Source: a bacterium (GTDB lineage: Bacteria; Patescibacteriota; Minisyncoccia; Portnoybacterales; JAKAHB01). Taken from it: a stretch of DNA of 54,569 nt. The notes beneath the pieces are model-generated. The model had not been told where the DNA came from, did not search any database, and worked only from the letters and a program-made list of their open reading frames with translations. The stretch covers positions 1-54,569 of the forward strand of contig JAKAHB010000001.1 in NCBI GenBank assembly GCA_021815315.1, written 5' to 3'. Every line of letters starts with the position of its first letter. Within the stretch, counting starts at the first letter, position 1. Shown one piece after another: positions 17,908 to 26,485 of this stretch. The position numbers and the translations under genes were made by a program.

Positions 17908-18146
17908 AAAATCTCTTCATAAAACTGATCAAGATGTACCAGATGACTGTTTCCCCGGATAAGGGAATTTTTGTTAAAAGAAGAAACACCTGTCGTTTCT
18001 GGCCCACTTGTTCCGAGTATTTGATTGAAGCCTTGGAAAACTATCCTTGGCCTCAAGCAATGTGGCTGGGGCTAAAGAGAATTTCCAGGTGCCGCCCGGG
18101 TGGCGGTTGGGGCTACGACCCTGTTCCCCTGGCTGGTAAAAAATAA
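17904..18146 (+). CDS. yidD: Membrane protein insertion efficiency factor YidD
   Basis: CRFWPTCSEYLIEALENYPWPQAMWLGLKRISRCRPGGGWGYDPVP. Confidence 0.96.
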   Translation: MKNLFIKLIKMYQMTVSPDKGIFVKRRNTCRFWPTCSEYLIEALENYPWPQAMWLGLKRISRCRPGGGWGYDPVPLAGKK

Positions 18147-18158
18147 TTTTTCAAACAA

Positions 18159-18887
18159 ATGATCGGTAATATTTTTAATTTAATACTGGTTAAACCACTT
18201 CTTAATCTCTTGGTAGGCATTTACAACGTAATACCAGGCCATGATTTTGGCGTGGCCATTATCATCCTGACCATTCTAGTGCGCTTGATTTTATATCCTT
18301 TGGCGCAAAGCGGGATTAAATCGCAGAAAGCTTTAAGCGAAATTCAGCCGGAGATAAAAGCTCTGCAAAAAAAATATAAAGACAATAAAGAAAAACAATC
18401 CCAAGAGCTAATGAAGTTATATAAAGAAAAACACATAAATCCGGCTGGCGGCTGTTTGCCGTTGCTAATTCAGTTGCCGGTCCTGATCGCCCTGTTCCAG
18501 GTCTTGCGTAAGGGCGTAACTGGCGAGGGTGGGGCCCTACTATACGGTTTTGTTAGCCACCCCGCAGCAATTAACCCCCTGTTTATTGGCCTGATTAATC
18601 TGGGAACGGCCAGCATCGTCTTGGCCATTTTGGCCGGAATAACCCAATTCATTCAAGGCAAAATGCTAGCGCCTGCTTCCGCGAGCCAAGGTAGCGGAGA
18701 TAAGGGAGATTTTTCTTCCAGCCTGAATAAACAAATGGTCTATACTATGCCTATCTTTACTTTATTGATCGCACTTCGCTTTCCCGCCGGCTTGAGCCTT
18801 TACTGGGTGGTTAGCAATGTTTTCACTATTTTCCAGCAATATTTAATTATTAGCAAGAAACAAAAAGATGAAAGAGCGAGAAATTAA
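18159..18887 (+). CDS. yidC: Membrane protein insertase YidC
   Basis: GVAIIILTILVRLILYPLAQSGIKSQKALSEIQPEIKALQKKYKDNKEKQSQELMKLYKEKHINPAGGCLPLLIQLPVLIALFQ. Confidence 0.97.
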   Translation: MIGNIFNLILVKPLLNLLVGIYNVIPGHDFGVAIIILTILVRLILYPLAQSGIKSQKALSEIQPEIKALQKKYKDNKEKQSQELMKLYKEKHINPAGGCLPLLIQLPVLIALFQVLRKGVTGEGGALLYGFVSHPAAINPLFIGLINLGTASIVLAILAGITQFIQGKMLAPASASQGSGDKGDFSSSLNKQMVYTMPIFTLLIALRFPAGLSLYWVVSNVFTIFQQYLIISKKQKDERARN

Positions 18888-19326
18888 AGAATTGATAGAC
18901 AAGATTCTAGAGATAACCAAGTTTGACGGTCAAGCAGAGGTCACCAAAGAAGAAGATATTTATCGCGCCCAAATTACAACCGTTGAGGCCAACCGTTTAA
19001 TTGGAAAATATGGCCAGGTCTTGCTGGAGCTAGAGCACATTATCAGGCAAATTCTTTTTAAAAAAATTGGCGAACCATTTCGTTTTTTCTTGGATATCAA
19101 TGATTATCGCAAGGACAAAGAAGCCATAATTAAGGGTTTGGCCAGGGAGTACGCCCAACGGGCTAAAAATGAAGGGCGGGTTGTGGCCATGCAGCCAATG
19201 AACGCTTATGAGCGAAGACTAGTGCATATGATTTTGGCCGAAGACGATCAGGTGGAAACTTTCAGCGAGGGCGAGAACGAAGAGCGCAAAGTTTTGATTA
19301 AGCCTAAAAAGGAATTTAGTCTCTAA
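18868..19326 (+). CDS. Jag/KhpB-like RNA-binding protein (KH-R3H)
   Basis: LIGKYGQVLLELEHIIRQILFKK (KH-like); GRVVAMQPMNAYERRLVHMILAEDDQVETFSEGENEERKVLIKPK (R3H); downstream of yidC. Confidence 0.9.
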   Translation: MKEREIKELIDKILEITKFDGQAEVTKEEDIYRAQITTVEANRLIGKYGQVLLELEHIIRQILFKKIGEPFRFFLDINDYRKDKEAIIKGLAREYAQRAKNEGRVVAMQPMNAYERRLVHMILAEDDQVETFSEGENEERKVLIKPKKEFSL

Positions 19327-20765
19327 TGAGCGTCAAAAAACAAATTGCCTTTAACTCTTTTATTTCTGTTTTCTCCAGGATTGTTTATACTCTGGTTTCT
19401 TTAGTAATCATCGGGGTGATGACACGGTATCTAGGCGAAAAGGGGTTTGGCGAATACTCAACTGTTTTGGCCGTCGTTTATGTCTTTACTGTGCTGGCCG
19501 ACTTGGGGCTTTATGCCATTACTATCAGGGACATTTCTCGCAGTGGTGCCGATGAAATAAAAATCGTCAGCAATAGTTTCACTCTAAGGGCCGTAGCCGG
19601 TCTTTTTTTGTTTACTGCTGGTTCGCTGATTATTTGGTTTCTCCCTTATTCCACGGAAGTGAAACGGGGAATAGCGATCGGGTCTTTGGCCTACTGGCTC
19701 TTTTCCAATATTAATGTTCTCTTGGGAGTGTTCCAAAAGAATTTAAAAATGATTTTGGTGGGTCTGGCCGAGCTGATTGGCCGGTTGGTGCAACTGGGGC
19801 TAATGTTACTGGCGGTGAAACTGAGACTTGGCTTCGTGACCTTTATTTGGGCGATGACAATCGGAGCCCTCGTGCATGCCTCTTTGGTTATAATCTTTTC
19901 CCGAAGAATTGTTCCTTTCCATTTGGAATTTGACTTTGTCTACTGGAAAAAATTGCTAAAAGAAAGTTTTCCCCTGGCCGCTTCCTCGGTTTTAGTGATG
20001 TTTTACTTTAAGTTTGATACCTTGATGCTGTCATTAATGAAACCCCAAGAAGACGTGGGCATTTACAGCGTAGCCTATAAAGTTCTGGAAAATTTAATTT
20101 TTTTACCAGCGATGTTTGTGGGCCTGATTATGCCTTTAATTTCTAAATCTTTTTTTGATAATTTAGCTTATTTTAAGAGAATTATTAACAGCACGCAGCG
20201 CATCTTTATTGTTGTGGCTACCCCGCTTTTTTTTGGCGGAGCGTTATTAGCCAAGAAGATAGTCATGCTTTTGGCTGGGCGCAATTTTTTACCAGCTACC
20301 GGGGTTTTGGTTATTTTGCTGGCGGCTTTAACGGCTATCTTTTTTGGAACTATTTATTCCAGTGTTCTAATCGCTATTAGCAAGCAAAAACTTTTAACAT
20401 TGACCTATGGCCTGGGGGCGGTGTTTAATTTTGGGCTAAACCTGTTTTTTATCCCCCGCTTTTCTTATACTGGGGCGGCGATTACCACCTTTCTGACCGA
20501 ATTACTGGTAACAATAGTTATGGCTTGGCTTCTTTATCGGGAAATTAAGTTTGTCCCCAGTTTTCGTCCGGTTTGGCCGGTCTTAGCGGCCAGCTTGCTT
20601 ATGTCATGGATTATTTATTGGTTGCGCGCTCTTAACCTGCTGGAGCTGGTGGCCTTGGGTGGATTGACTTATTTTTTAAGCCTCTACGCTTTCGGTGGCA
20701 TTAAAAAAGAAGATTTGAAACTTTTCTTTAAAGATGAAACAATTGCCATGCCCAACATTCCTTAA
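19326..20765 (+). CDS. MOP-superfamily polysaccharide flippase
   Basis: About 12-14 TM helices; VIIGVMTRYLGEKGFGEYSTVLAVVYVFTVLADLGLYAITIRDISR. Confidence 0.88.
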   Translation: MSVKKQIAFNSFISVFSRIVYTLVSLVIIGVMTRYLGEKGFGEYSTVLAVVYVFTVLADLGLYAITIRDISRSGADEIKIVSNSFTLRAVAGLFLFTAGSLIIWFLPYSTEVKRGIAIGSLAYWLFSNINVLLGVFQKNLKMILVGLAELIGRLVQLGLMLLAVKLRLGFVTFIWAMTIGALVHASLVIIFSRRIVPFHLEFDFVYWKKLLKESFPLAASSVLVMFYFKFDTLMLSLMKPQEDVGIYSVAYKVLENLIFLPAMFVGLIMPLISKSFFDNLAYFKRIINSTQRIFIVVATPLFFGGALLAKKIVMLLAGRNFLPATGVLVILLAALTAIFFGTIYSSVLIAISKQKLLTLTYGLGAVFNFGLNLFFIPRFSYTGAAITTFLTELLVTIVMAWLLYREIKFVPSFRPVWPVLAASLLMSWIIYWLRALNLLELVALGGLTYFLSLYAFGGIKKEDLKLFFKDETIAMPNIP

Positions 20766-20766
20766 A

Positions 20767-22035
20767 ATGATGAACAAAAAATCGCTTTTTTGGCCGGTCT
20801 TGTTTTTTCTTGCTCCCTTCCTCCCCTATCTTAACCCGGCTTACGACCTTGACCTCTCGTCATTAAGAATTATCTTGGTCTTGGCGGAGCTGGTAATTTT
20901 CTTATTGATATTGCGGCAAAAAAAATACAGAAACTGGCAATTGAGCGCAACTTCTTTTCTTTTATTTGTTTTTTTATTTTGGTCTTTGGTTTCTTTGTCT
21001 TGGGCGCCCAACCTGTTTTGGGGTGCCAGAAAGCTGATTTTGTGGATTAACTTTTTTTTACTTGTTTTTTTGGCACCAGCCTGGTTCATCGGCGGCAGAC
21101 TGTTTGGCCTGAAGCTAAGCAAGGCGGTAGCCTGGTCCGGAGCCGTGGCGAGCTTGGTGGGCCTGGGGCAATTTGGAGCGCAGTGGATTTTGCCCCCGGA
21201 AAAAGTTTTTAGTTTCTTGGTTCAGAACATTTCCCCCATTTTTACTGGGGCCTCTCTTAGCGGTTTGGTAACAGATTTTCCCAGCTGGTTTTTTGAATTC
21301 AACGGGACGACGCTAATGAGGGCCGTTTCTGTTTTTCCCGACCCCCACATGTTGGGATTTTTTTTGGGGATGGCCACCTTTTTGTCTTGGGGAATCTTTA
21401 TGGTCACAAAAGAGAAGAAATACCTGGTGATTGAGGTTTTATTATTAGCGGGGCTAGTTTTGACCTTCTCTCGAGGCGCCTATCTCGGTCTGCTTGCGGC
21501 CCTGGTGGTTGTCGTGCCGGCTTCTTTTAGCCGCGTTGATTTCCGGTTCAAAAAAATGATGGTGGGAGTGGTTACGCTTGCTTTTTTGGTGCTGCTTTTT
21601 TTTGGCGGGCCGGTTATTAGCAGGCTTTCTTCGTCTTTTGACGCTGCCGAGGGTTCCAACCAAGGGCGGATAGCTATTTGGACAGAGGCTCTGGGTTTAT
21701 CCGGAGAAAAAATATTTATAGGGCATGGTCTGGGAAGCTACTCGGCCTTGGTCGCTCCCGCGACAGAGTATCGCTCTCCAATTAGTGCGCACAATCTTTA
21801 TTTGGAAATTTTGGTAGAATTGGGGTTGGTAGGGCTAACAACCTTCTTGTTACTAATGGTGGTCGTGTTTTGGCGCGGTTGGCGACGACAAAAAACCGAC
21901 CCGCTGTTTTTGGGAGTGATTGGAGCTTTGGTCTTTTTTTTGGCCCACTCTTTTTTTGAGGTGAGCGTTTATAACCCGATAATTTTGTTGGTCTTTTGTC
22001 TGTTGTTGATTCTGCCTGATTTTTCGGAGAGTTAG
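20767..22035 (+). CDS. O-antigen ligase/polymerase-like (Wzy/WaaL) membrane protein
   Basis: Multi-TM; VLTFSRGAYLGLLAALVVV and GHGLGSYSALV...PISAHNLYLEILVELGLVGL motifs. Confidence 0.83.
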   Translation: MMNKKSLFWPVLFFLAPFLPYLNPAYDLDLSSLRIILVLAELVIFLLILRQKKYRNWQLSATSFLLFVFLFWSLVSLSWAPNLFWGARKLILWINFFLLVFLAPAWFIGGRLFGLKLSKAVAWSGAVASLVGLGQFGAQWILPPEKVFSFLVQNISPIFTGASLSGLVTDFPSWFFEFNGTTLMRAVSVFPDPHMLGFFLGMATFLSWGIFMVTKEKKYLVIEVLLLAGLVLTFSRGAYLGLLAALVVVVPASFSRVDFRFKKMMVGVVTLAFLVLLFFGGPVISRLSSSFDAAEGSNQGRIAIWTEALGLSGEKIFIGHGLGSYSALVAPATEYRSPISAHNLYLEILVELGLVGLTTFLLLMVVVFWRGWRRQKTDPLFLGVIGALVFFLAHSFFEVSVYNPIILLVFCLLLILPDFSES

Positions 22036-22058
22036 GATCAACAGAAAAAAATAACCTT

Positions 22059-23366
22059 ATGTTTTATCAACTAGTTGGTCCGGTCGAATATTTTTTAGCT
22101 AGTTTTGTTTTTGCGGCTTTTGGAGTCTTGTTTTGGCGTTATCCGCAAAAAGCTTTGGCGCTGACAATTTTTTTACTGCCTAGTTATTTGTTAAAAATCA
22201 GAGTGAGAGCTTTATCCTTTACTTTTTTGGATGTTTTTTTGTTGCTGATAATTATTATTTGGTTGCTGGGTAATTGGAAAACACTTGAAAGACAGTTCAT
22301 AAAACCCGCCATCGTTTTATTCGCGCTGGTGGCTTTTTTGGGGCTGGCGGCTGTTTGCCCGTCAGCTGACTGGATTCATTCTTTGGGCCTTTTTAAGTCG
22401 TTGATCTTCCTCCCCCTTTTGGCGGCTTCGATCTTCGCAACATTTTTGGAGAAGACCGGAGCTTGGAAAAATTTTTTTCTTCAGCCCATCTTCTGCTCTG
22501 CTTTAACAGTTAGCGTTATCGCCTTTGCCTATAAATTGAGAGGGGCTGTCACTTTTGACAACCGCCTGGCTGCTTTTTGGCAATCTCCAAATCAGCTAGC
22601 GATGTATTTGAGTTTGGGGTTTTTGGCTGGAGTATCGTTGCTGTTGAGCCAAAAACAACCAAGGCCCAAAAAAAGCTTAATTTTGATTGGGCTGGCCTGG
22701 TTGCTCGCTGTGATGTCGTTCGCCTCCTCCTGGGGGGCGACGCTGGCTATCTTTGGGTCGTTGGGTTGCCTGGCGGTTGGCAAGGTAATCTCCAGAAACA
22801 AACGGCTTTTGGGGATGGTTTTTTTAAGCGGTTATCTTACAGCTGGATATTTTCTGCTGTTTCGGGGAGAATTTTTGAGACCCCTATTTAGGGGTTCTTT
22901 TGATTCCCGACTGGTTATTTGGCAAGTAGCCAAAAGCCTGATTGGGCAACGGCCAGGGACGGGCTTTGGGCTAGGGGCCTTTCAGACCAATTACCTGGCC
23001 TCCCAGGGTCACTATCCCCCTTATCTTGAATGGGCGGTGCCGCACGCGCATAATCTTTGGCTTGATCTTTGGTTGAACTTTGGTTTTTTAGGGCTGGCCT
23101 TTTTTGGGCTTCTATTGGCTGGGCTCGGGTGGCGATTACTAAAAAAAATAAGACCGACAGAGAGCAGTCTTATTTTTGGACAACTATTTTTTTATTGGCT
23201 GCTTATTTATGGCTTGGTGGACGAGCCTTTGTGGCGTAACGATTTAGTGGTGATTTTTTGGTTGGTGTTGGCTTACAGCTTGATGCCGTACAATTGGCTA
23301 TCGTATTGGTTAACGAAAAAGAGATATTTATTATCATCGGAGACCAACAAAGAAGAAGCGTCATAA
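22059..23366 (+). CDS. Second O-antigen ligase-like membrane protein
   Basis: Multi-TM; GTGFGLGAFQTNYLASQGHYPPYLEWAVPHAHNLWLDLWLNFGFLGL. Confidence 0.8.
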   Translation: MFYQLVGPVEYFLASFVFAAFGVLFWRYPQKALALTIFLLPSYLLKIRVRALSFTFLDVFLLLIIIIWLLGNWKTLERQFIKPAIVLFALVAFLGLAAVCPSADWIHSLGLFKSLIFLPLLAASIFATFLEKTGAWKNFFLQPIFCSALTVSVIAFAYKLRGAVTFDNRLAAFWQSPNQLAMYLSLGFLAGVSLLLSQKQPRPKKSLILIGLAWLLAVMSFASSWGATLAIFGSLGCLAVGKVISRNKRLLGMVFLSGYLTAGYFLLFRGEFLRPLFRGSFDSRLVIWQVAKSLIGQRPGTGFGLGAFQTNYLASQGHYPPYLEWAVPHAHNLWLDLWLNFGFLGLAFFGLLLAGLGWRLLKKIRPTESSLIFGQLFFYWLLIYGLVDEPLWRNDLVVIFWLVLAYSLMPYNWLSYWLTKKRYLLSSETNKEEAS

Positions 23367-24391
23367 AATTGAGTATCGGTTGACTCAAAAAGTTTAATTT
23401 GTTGTCCGGTGGCAAAATTAATTTCGTAGAAATCGTCTTTAGTGGAAACAGTGCCCTTGTAGTAATCGTCAGGCCAGACGGCGCCTTGGTTGATGGTCTT
23501 GGGGACGGCGCAAAAAGCGCTGTTATTGTTAACGCTCCAGACGCACTTATCAACTAGAGTGGCCAGGGCCAGCTCTTTTTTATTAGCGCCTTTGTCATCA
23601 CTAATAAAAAGAGTTAGATTCTTGCCTTGGGCCTGGGTGGCGGAAAATAGAACCTTGTCTCCGCTAGGCGACCAAAGCGGCTTGAGCCCGAAGTAGTCGC
23701 TTAAAACCTTGGAAAAGTCGGTGGTGTCCGGATTCAAAGTATAAACCAACCCCTGCACGGTTCCGCTTGGAGGAGACGCTAGCGAGATCTTGTTCTTGGT
23801 CACCCAACTTGCCTGCCAATCGGGCAAACGAGTTGGAAAGATATTTTTCCATTTTGTCCCGTCGGGGTCGGCGACACTGATGTTATTATCGCTATCCTTA
23901 CCTAAAAATTCATAAACAATTTTTTTCCCTTCGGGATCCCAACTGACCCAGGCAGTGTTTTCGTTAAGCAAGGTTGACTGTTTAGCCTTATAATCATAGA
24001 AATACTTTTTCACTTTTGTTTTGGTAGCGGGGTCGCTAAAGAGGCCTATAACCTTGGAAGTATCTTTATTCCAGAGCGCTTTGATAAATCCGGTCAGAAC
24101 GTTATCGGAAATCGTCTTTTTATCTTTACCTTCAAAACTAACGGAAAAAACCCGGCCATCGGAGGCCCGATAATATTTTATTCTGTCACTGCCGGAGTCA
24201 ATCACAGGAGAAATAACCGGCTCCTGGCTCAAGTTAAAAACGCTTCCCGTGACAATCTCTGTCTTTGACGCGGCTGGCTGGTTGTTGGCCGGGGCGGAAC
24301 GAGGTTTGATAAAAAAGTTGTAGATTATTAAAGAAACAACGATAACGGTCAGCACAACAGCTGAAACAATGAATAACTTTTTGGGATTCAT
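23273..24391 (-). CDS. Single-TM protein with probable beta-propeller (TolB/WD40-like) ectodomain
   Basis: N-terminal TM KLFIVSAVVLTVIVVSLIIYNFFI; repeated WDPEGKKIVYEF / WSPSGDKVLFSA / SDDNKYLFFV blade-like motifs. Confidence 0.65.
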   Translation of the reverse strand: MNPKKLFIVSAVVLTVIVVSLIIYNFFIKPRSAPANNQPAASKTEIVTGSVFNLSQEPVISPVIDSGSDRIKYYRASDGRVFSVSFEGKDKKTISDNVLTGFIKALWNKDTSKVIGLFSDPATKTKVKKYFYDYKAKQSTLLNENTAWVSWDPEGKKIVYEFLGKDSDNNISVADPDGTKWKNIFPTRLPDWQASWVTKNKISLASPPSGTVQGLVYTLNPDTTDFSKVLSDYFGLKPLWSPSGDKVLFSATQAQGKNLTLFISDDKGANKKELALATLVDKCVWSVNNNSAFCAVPKTINQGAVWPDDYYKGTVSTKDDFYEINFATGQQIKLFESTDTQFYDASSLLVSDDNKYLFFVNQYDSQLYGIKL

Positions 24392-24401
24392 GGTTTTTTA
24401 A

Positions 24402-25331
24402 TTAAGATTTATAGGCGGACGCTTTGGGGGAAAACTTTAAATCCCAATGAGAAGGGACATTGGACAAATTTCTTTCGTCAGCTACCACAACGGTACAGCA
24501 AGCGGTGTCATAAGAATAAAGAGGGGCGCCGTCGCTTCTGGTGCCAGCGCTGGGCAAACTTGAAAAAAAAGTATTAGAAGCGGTGTCTTTCGCGCTAAAA
24601 TCGCTTTTGTAGCCATTGGCGTGCGATTCAACCCCACTGGTTGAATGAGTTCCTTCGGTAACGCTGGTGAGCTTCAGCTTGCAATCCGGGCACCCTTGAG
24701 CCAACTCTCTGATTCCTTCAACCGTTGAGGCTTGGACTCCCTCAAAACCGACACAACCACTGGTGCTACTTCCAGAGCAAACATTGAAAGAAACATTACT
24801 TTGGTCCCCCAGCCGGGCAATGGCAGTTTGCTGGTCAAGCTTTTGGTCAATATTTGTCGGAAGCAACCCAGGCGTCTCCGGAATGGTGACAGCCCCGGGG
24901 GCGTTTGCGGTGGTGGTCGTGGTAGAAGAAGTCTCTCCCGAAGAGCCGGCAGGTAAAGTAATGTCTAGTTTTAACAGATTGGGGTCAATGGTTTGCAAGA
25001 TTAAAGCGGCGGCTATAAGCAATAAAAGACCCAAAATGGCCCCAGTAATCATTCCCCGGGCCTTACCGACTTGGCTTTGGCTGACACCGCCAACCATATA
25101 TAAAAATCCTCCGGCGACGATCATGCCTACCGCCAAAACCCCAGCAACGCCCAGAGCAACATTATAAAGATTAACAAGGTATTCTCCCGGCGAACTGACG
25201 CTTTCGGCGTTGCCGATAGGATACTGCAATTTGGTAGAAGTGTCTGCCGCCAGAACTGGACCCGCAAAAAAAGGCAAGAGGCCGGCGGCAAACAATACCA
25301 AGAAGCAAAAAATAATGGCGCGTTTTTTCAT
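24402..25331 (-). CDS. VirB2/TrbC-like two-TM protein with C-terminal M15-like (HxxGxxxD...HWD) domain
   Basis: LYNVALGVAGVLAVGMIVAGGFLYMVGG...KARGMITGAILGLLLLIAAALIL is pilin-like; C-terminus THSTSGVESHANGYKSDFS ... VPSHWDLKF. Confidence 0.65.
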   Translation of the reverse strand: MKKRAIIFCFLVLFAAGLLPFFAGPVLAADTSTKLQYPIGNAESVSSPGEYLVNLYNVALGVAGVLAVGMIVAGGFLYMVGGVSQSQVGKARGMITGAILGLLLLIAAALILQTIDPNLLKLDITLPAGSSGETSSTTTTTANAPGAVTIPETPGLLPTNIDQKLDQQTAIARLGDQSNVSFNVCSGSSTSGCVGFEGVQASTVEGIRELAQGCPDCKLKLTSVTEGTHSTSGVESHANGYKSDFSAKDTASNTFFSSLPSAGTRSDGAPLYSYDTACCTVVVADERNLSNVPSHWDLKFSPKASAYKS

Positions 25332-26050
25332 AGCCAGACAAGATTAATTTTTTGTTTTAAGGTTTCGCCGGTTTTTAAAATTACGTCAGCTTCCATTCCT
25401 TTTGGCTCTTTTTTGGGGAGGGACTTGGGGATGGTAAGAGTGAAAGAATCATCTTGAGTGGTCAGAGTATTAACCGCTCCAACCTGCCAGAAAAAAGAAG
25501 GGTTATTATTCGAAGCTAGATAATGGACCAGCGCCTTGAAAGAAAAAGCAGTATCAAGCTTCAGGGGGAAATCTTCCTGGATTGCTTTTTTAAAATAGAA
25601 AGAAGTTTCCGCTCGGTCAGGTTTTTGGTAGACAAAAACAGCGGGTTCTTGGGGGAGAAAAGAAAGATTCTCTGTTTGAATAATCTGGTCACCTTTTTTT
25701 ATTTGGAGCACCACTTCATAGATAATTCCTGGCGAGGGGCTTATTTGCAGATAATTTTTTCCAAGACCGTTGGCCGCTTTTTGCTCTTGTTTATTTAAAT
25801 ACCAGGAAAAATTGTAATCGTTTAAAGTTAGTTTTTGATCAGGCTGAGCGACAAAAATAATGCTGGCTCCCGGGATAATCAAAGCTTTTCCCGGAAAGTC
25901 GTCGGCCTCGCTTACCTGGTCTTGGCGAGACCAGGTAAGATCAAAAGTCTTAACGGTCTGGCCTTGGGCGAATGAAATAAGTCCCTGGTTTAAGGGCGAA
26001 GACAAACCGATGATTATAGTTATTAAATTGACTAAAATAATTTTTTTCAT
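25328..26050 (-). CDS. Secreted protein of T4SS-like locus, unknown function
   Basis: Signal-like N-terminus MKKIILVNLITIIIGLSSPLNQGLISFAQG; translationally coupled to its neighbour. Confidence 0.6.
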   Translation of the reverse strand: MKKIILVNLITIIIGLSSPLNQGLISFAQGQTVKTFDLTWSRQDQVSEADDFPGKALIIPGASIIFVAQPDQKLTLNDYNFSWYLNKQEQKAANGLGKNYLQISPSPGIIYEVVLQIKKGDQIIQTENLSFLPQEPAVFVYQKPDRAETSFYFKKAIQEDFPLKLDTAFSFKALVHYLASNNNPSFFWQVGAVNTLTTQDDSFTLTIPKSLPKKEPKGMEADVILKTGETLKQKINLVWL

Positions 26051-26059
26051 CCTAAATAC

Positions 26060-26485
26060 CTAAGTTTTTTTCCCGACAAGTTCAATCGTTTGCTCCAGAC
26101 TGGCCGGACCAAAAGATTGAACGGTCTTCTTCACCATTAAAGAAACAACGAAAGCTGTCCAGGCGGGCAAGGCGTCCAGAATGGGAATGAATTTTAATCC
26201 GGCTGTCGCTAAAAATCGTTTGGTTGGAAATTTGTGCAACCGGAACAAACACCAAAGCCAAAAGATGGCAACGATAAAAAAATTGGTGATTCTGTTAAGA
26301 ACAATTCCGATGCCAAAAGCTAAATCCAAGGCTGCGTCCAAGGAGTCCTTCCCAATTGCCAAAAGAAGCATCATGCCCAACTCCGCGAAACCGGGGCCGG
26401 CGTTGGTGTCGTCTTCACTTTGTTGAGCCGGAACGGGAGTCTGTCCTCCCGCTTGCCCGGCGTTATTTTGCGGGTCTTCGTTCAT
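26060..26485 (-). CDS. Small membrane protein of T4SS-like locus
   Basis: Hydrophobic segments FFIVAIFWLWCLFRL and LPAWTAFVVSLMVKK; start overlaps the VirB4 stop. Confidence 0.6.
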   Translation of the reverse strand: MNEDPQNNAGQAGGQTPVPAQQSEDDTNAGPGFAELGMMLLLAIGKDSLDAALDLAFGIGIVLNRITNFFIVAIFWLWCLFRLHKFPTKRFLATAGLKFIPILDALPAWTAFVVSLMVKKTVQSFGPASLEQTIELVGKKT

